Assembly: GCA_963698165.1 (NCBI GenBank)
Contig: CAVOPT010000023.1
Coordinates: 1-64,000, forward strand
Direction of reading: 5' to 3'
Length of the DNA: 64,000 nucleotides
Origin: JAAYUJ01 sp963698165
GTDB taxonomy: Bacteria > Desulfobacterota > Syntrophobacteria > Syntrophobacterales > Syntrophobacteraceae
Shown one piece after another: positions 62,676-64,000 of the stretch. Position numbers and translations under genes: made by a program. Below the pieces are notes generated by a model. That model searched no databases. It was not told where the DNA came from and worked only from the letters and a program-made list of their open reading frames with translations. Each line of letters starts with the position of its first letter. Positions within the stretch are counted from its first letter, which is position 1.

Positions 62676-63677
62676 ATGAGGATTTTTTACGATGCGGATG
62701 CAGATTTGAATCTACTTCGTGGAAAAAAGGTAGCTGTTATTGGCTACGGCAGCCAAGGGCATGCTCAGGCTCAGAACCTTCGAGACAGCGGAGTTGAGGT
62801 TGTTGTAGCGGAAAAGGAAGGTGTACCAGGACACCAGAAAGCGATTGAAGATGGCTTCTCGCCGGTTTCGGCACGCGAAGCGGCCCAACTGGGGGATTTG
62901 ATCCAAATCCTCACTGAGGACCATGTTCAGGCGTATTTGTACCGAGAAGATGTGGCACCTTCACTGAAACCCGGCAAAGCTCTCCTTTTTTCACACGGTT
63001 TCAATATCCATTATGGACAGATTCGCCCGTCCAAGGGAATCGATGTCATCATGGTGGCGCCCAAGGGCCCAGGGCATCTCGTGCGGAGCGAATACGTTCG
63101 AGGTGCAGGCGTGCCCTCACTGGTGGCGGTTTACCAAGATGGCAGCGGCCAGGCGCTGCAACTGGCTCTTGCCTATGCGAAGGGCATCGGTGCGACCCGG
63201 GCAGGAGTGATCGAGACGACCTTCAAGGAGGAGACGGAAACGGATCTTTTCGGCGAACAGGCCGTCCTATGCGGTGGTGTGTCGGAACTCGTGAAGGCTT
63301 CCTTCGACACCCTCGTGGAAGCAGGCTATCAGCCTGAAATCGCCTACTTCGAATGCATGCACGAGCTCAAGTTGATTGTGGACCTTTTCTATCGGGGTGG
63401 TCTTTCGTTCATGCGCTATTCGGTGAGTGACACGGCCGAGTACGGGGATCTCACCCGAGGAAAGCGCATTGTTACGGATGAGACCCGCAAGGAGATGAAA
63501 AAGATCCTTGAAGAGGTGCAGACGGGGGCATTTGCCCGGGAGTGGATTCTCGAGAATCAAGCAGGCCGCCCCATGTTCAAAACCATGCGGGAAAAGGAAA
63601 GAGAGCTCCTCATCGAAAAGGTGGGAGCGAAGCTCAGGTCCATGATGCCTTTCCTGGACCCGGTCAAAATGGATTGA
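62676..63677 (+). CDS. ilvC: Ketol-acid reductoisomerase
   Basis: A 333-residue class I enzyme for the isomerisation and reduction of acetolactate. GYGSQGHAQAQNLRDSG (from 23), MVAPKGPGHLVR, GIGATRAGVIETTFKEETETDLFGEQAVLCGG with the metal-binding acids and YECMHELKLIVDL-type region are present. The loop after the second strand reads VVVAEKEGVPGHQKA (about 42-56), which has acidic residues where NADPH enzymes carry the phosphate-binding Arg/Ser, so NADH use is plausible. ATG at 62676 is six bases after AGGAGG. psd follows, as in Geobacter-type operons. Confidence 0.94.
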   Translation: MRIFYDADADLNLLRGKKVAVIGYGSQGHAQAQNLRDSGVEVVVAEKEGVPGHQKAIEDGFSPVSAREAAQLGDLIQILTEDHVQAYLYREDVAPSLKPGKALLFSHGFNIHYGQIRPSKGIDVIMVAPKGPGHLVRSEYVRGAGVPSLVAVYQDGSGQALQLALAYAKGIGATRAGVIETTFKEETETDLFGEQAVLCGGVSELVKASFDTLVEAGYQPEIAYFECMHELKLIVDLFYRGGLSFMRYSVSDTAEYGDLTRGKRIVTDETRKEMKKILEEVQTGAFAREWILENQAGRPMFKTMREKERELLIEKVGAKLRSMMPFLDPVKMD

Positions 63678-63730
63678 GCGCTTCTCCCTCCACGGGGAAC
63701 GTCCCGGCACCGCTCTGGAACCCCCTCAAT

Positions 63731-63795
63731 TTCACCGCAAAGGCGCAAAAAGTCTGTAAGAAACAGCTCGGCGATCTTTGCGCCTCCGCGGTGAG
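63731..63795. repeat. Dispersed palindromic repeat (TTCACCGCAAAGGCGCAAA type)
   Basis: TTCACCGCAAAGGCGCAAA (63731-63749) and CTTTGCGCCTCCGCGGTGAG (63776-63795) are imperfect inverted arms. A single arm, TTCACCGCAAAGGCGCAAAG, occurs at 31447-31466, and a relative lies near 21657-21745. It occupies the spacer between ilvC and psd. Confidence 0.6.
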
Positions 63796-63908
63796 TACCC
63801 ATTTTTTGATCATTTCGGGCGCTCCGAAAGGGCATGATGGACTGCTCAGCCAAGTCATGGTGGGCTGAGCTGCCCACCCCTGCCAAGGAGAAGGAACGGG
63901 TTACACCC

Positions 63909-64000
63909 ATGAATTCCGACAACTTCCGTGAAAAGGTTCACCACATTCCGTTTGCCAGGGAAGGCATCCCGTACGTGCTCATGGCGGCCTTCGTCACCCT
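63909..64000 (+). CDS. psd: Phosphatidylserine decarboxylase, N-terminal fragment (runs off the window)
   Basis: Only about 30 residues are visible. MNSDNFREKVHHIPFAREG is followed by IPYVLMAAFVTL, the first membrane-embedded stretch typical of short bacterial proenzymes of this family, which make phosphatidylethanolamine. AAGGAGAAGGAACGGG lies upstream of ATG 63909. The ilvC-psd order is known from Desulfobacterota. The catalytic GS(S/T) cleavage site is outside the window. Confidence 0.6.
   Translation, partial: MNSDNFREKVHHIPFAREGIPYVLMAAFVT

Overview
The window looks like a GC-rich chromosome segment from a strictly anaerobic, sulfur-metabolising member of the Desulfobacterota (Syntrophobacterales-like; formerly Deltaproteobacteria). 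This is inferred from gene content: a taurine-to-acetate/sulfite pathway, an ilvB-ilvN-ilvC-psd order also found in Geobacter-type genomes, and many palindromic intergenic repeats. No rRNA or tRNA gene was recognised, so the species cannot be fixed.

Layout. (1) 1-13.5 kb is an accessory/defence island between insertion-sequence remains. It holds an IS66 transposase end, a PHP-SMC-type ATPase (Ppl-like) followed by a small protein and a second P-loop ATPase whose C-terminus seems cut by the IS66 element, a membrane-anchored protein, a large SIR2-STAND-repeat protein (Avs/NLR-like), an IS110-family transposase with a structured leader, and a decayed ISAzo13-type transposase. (2) 13.5-36.8 kb is mixed: a frameshifted alkaline phosphatase, a MauE/DoxX-rhodanese pair, two small proteins, a NagZ-like glycosidase, a MacAB-like export operon, a frameshifted radical SAM/B12 protein, an unusual multidomain peptidoglycan hydrolase with a lipoprotein, a purine/methylthioadenosine salvage group (two deaminase paralogues and a nucleoside phosphorylase), HrpA helicase, a Nudix protein and a small unknown protein; an HD-domain nucleotidase follows on the opposite strand. 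(3) 37.8-47.1 kb is a duplicated two-gene module: a protein of about 1,000 residues with two receiver-like domains and a PEP-synthase-type ATP-grasp domain, each copy followed by a glutamate dehydrogenase. (4) 47.2-59.9 kb is a taurine dissimilation cluster: sulfoacetaldehyde acetyltransferase, taurine:pyruvate aminotransferase, a universal stress protein, a five-gene sulfonate-type ABC transporter, a GntR/FCD regulator, an amidohydrolase and acetate kinase. (5) 60-64 kb is ilvBNC with a strong sigma70-like promoter, then the start of psd.

How it works together. Taurine imported by the ABC system would be transaminated with pyruvate to sulfoacetaldehyde and alanine. Xsc would convert sulfoacetaldehyde plus phosphate to acetyl phosphate and sulfite, and AckA would make ATP and acetate. 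The amino nitrogen could be released through glutamate and the adjacent glutamate dehydrogenases. The second dehydrogenase has a cofactor-recognition segment unlike the first, which suggests a change of NAD/NADP preference between copies.

The strongest candidate for something undescribed is the duplicated receiver/ATP-grasp plus glutamate dehydrogenase module. It has one degenerate and one intact receiver domain, no visible phosphohistidine or PEP-binding domain, and a conserved C-terminal region I cannot assign. The upstream copy has a weaker promoter, and the downstream copy has a good promoter overlapped by a perfect 14-bp palindrome.
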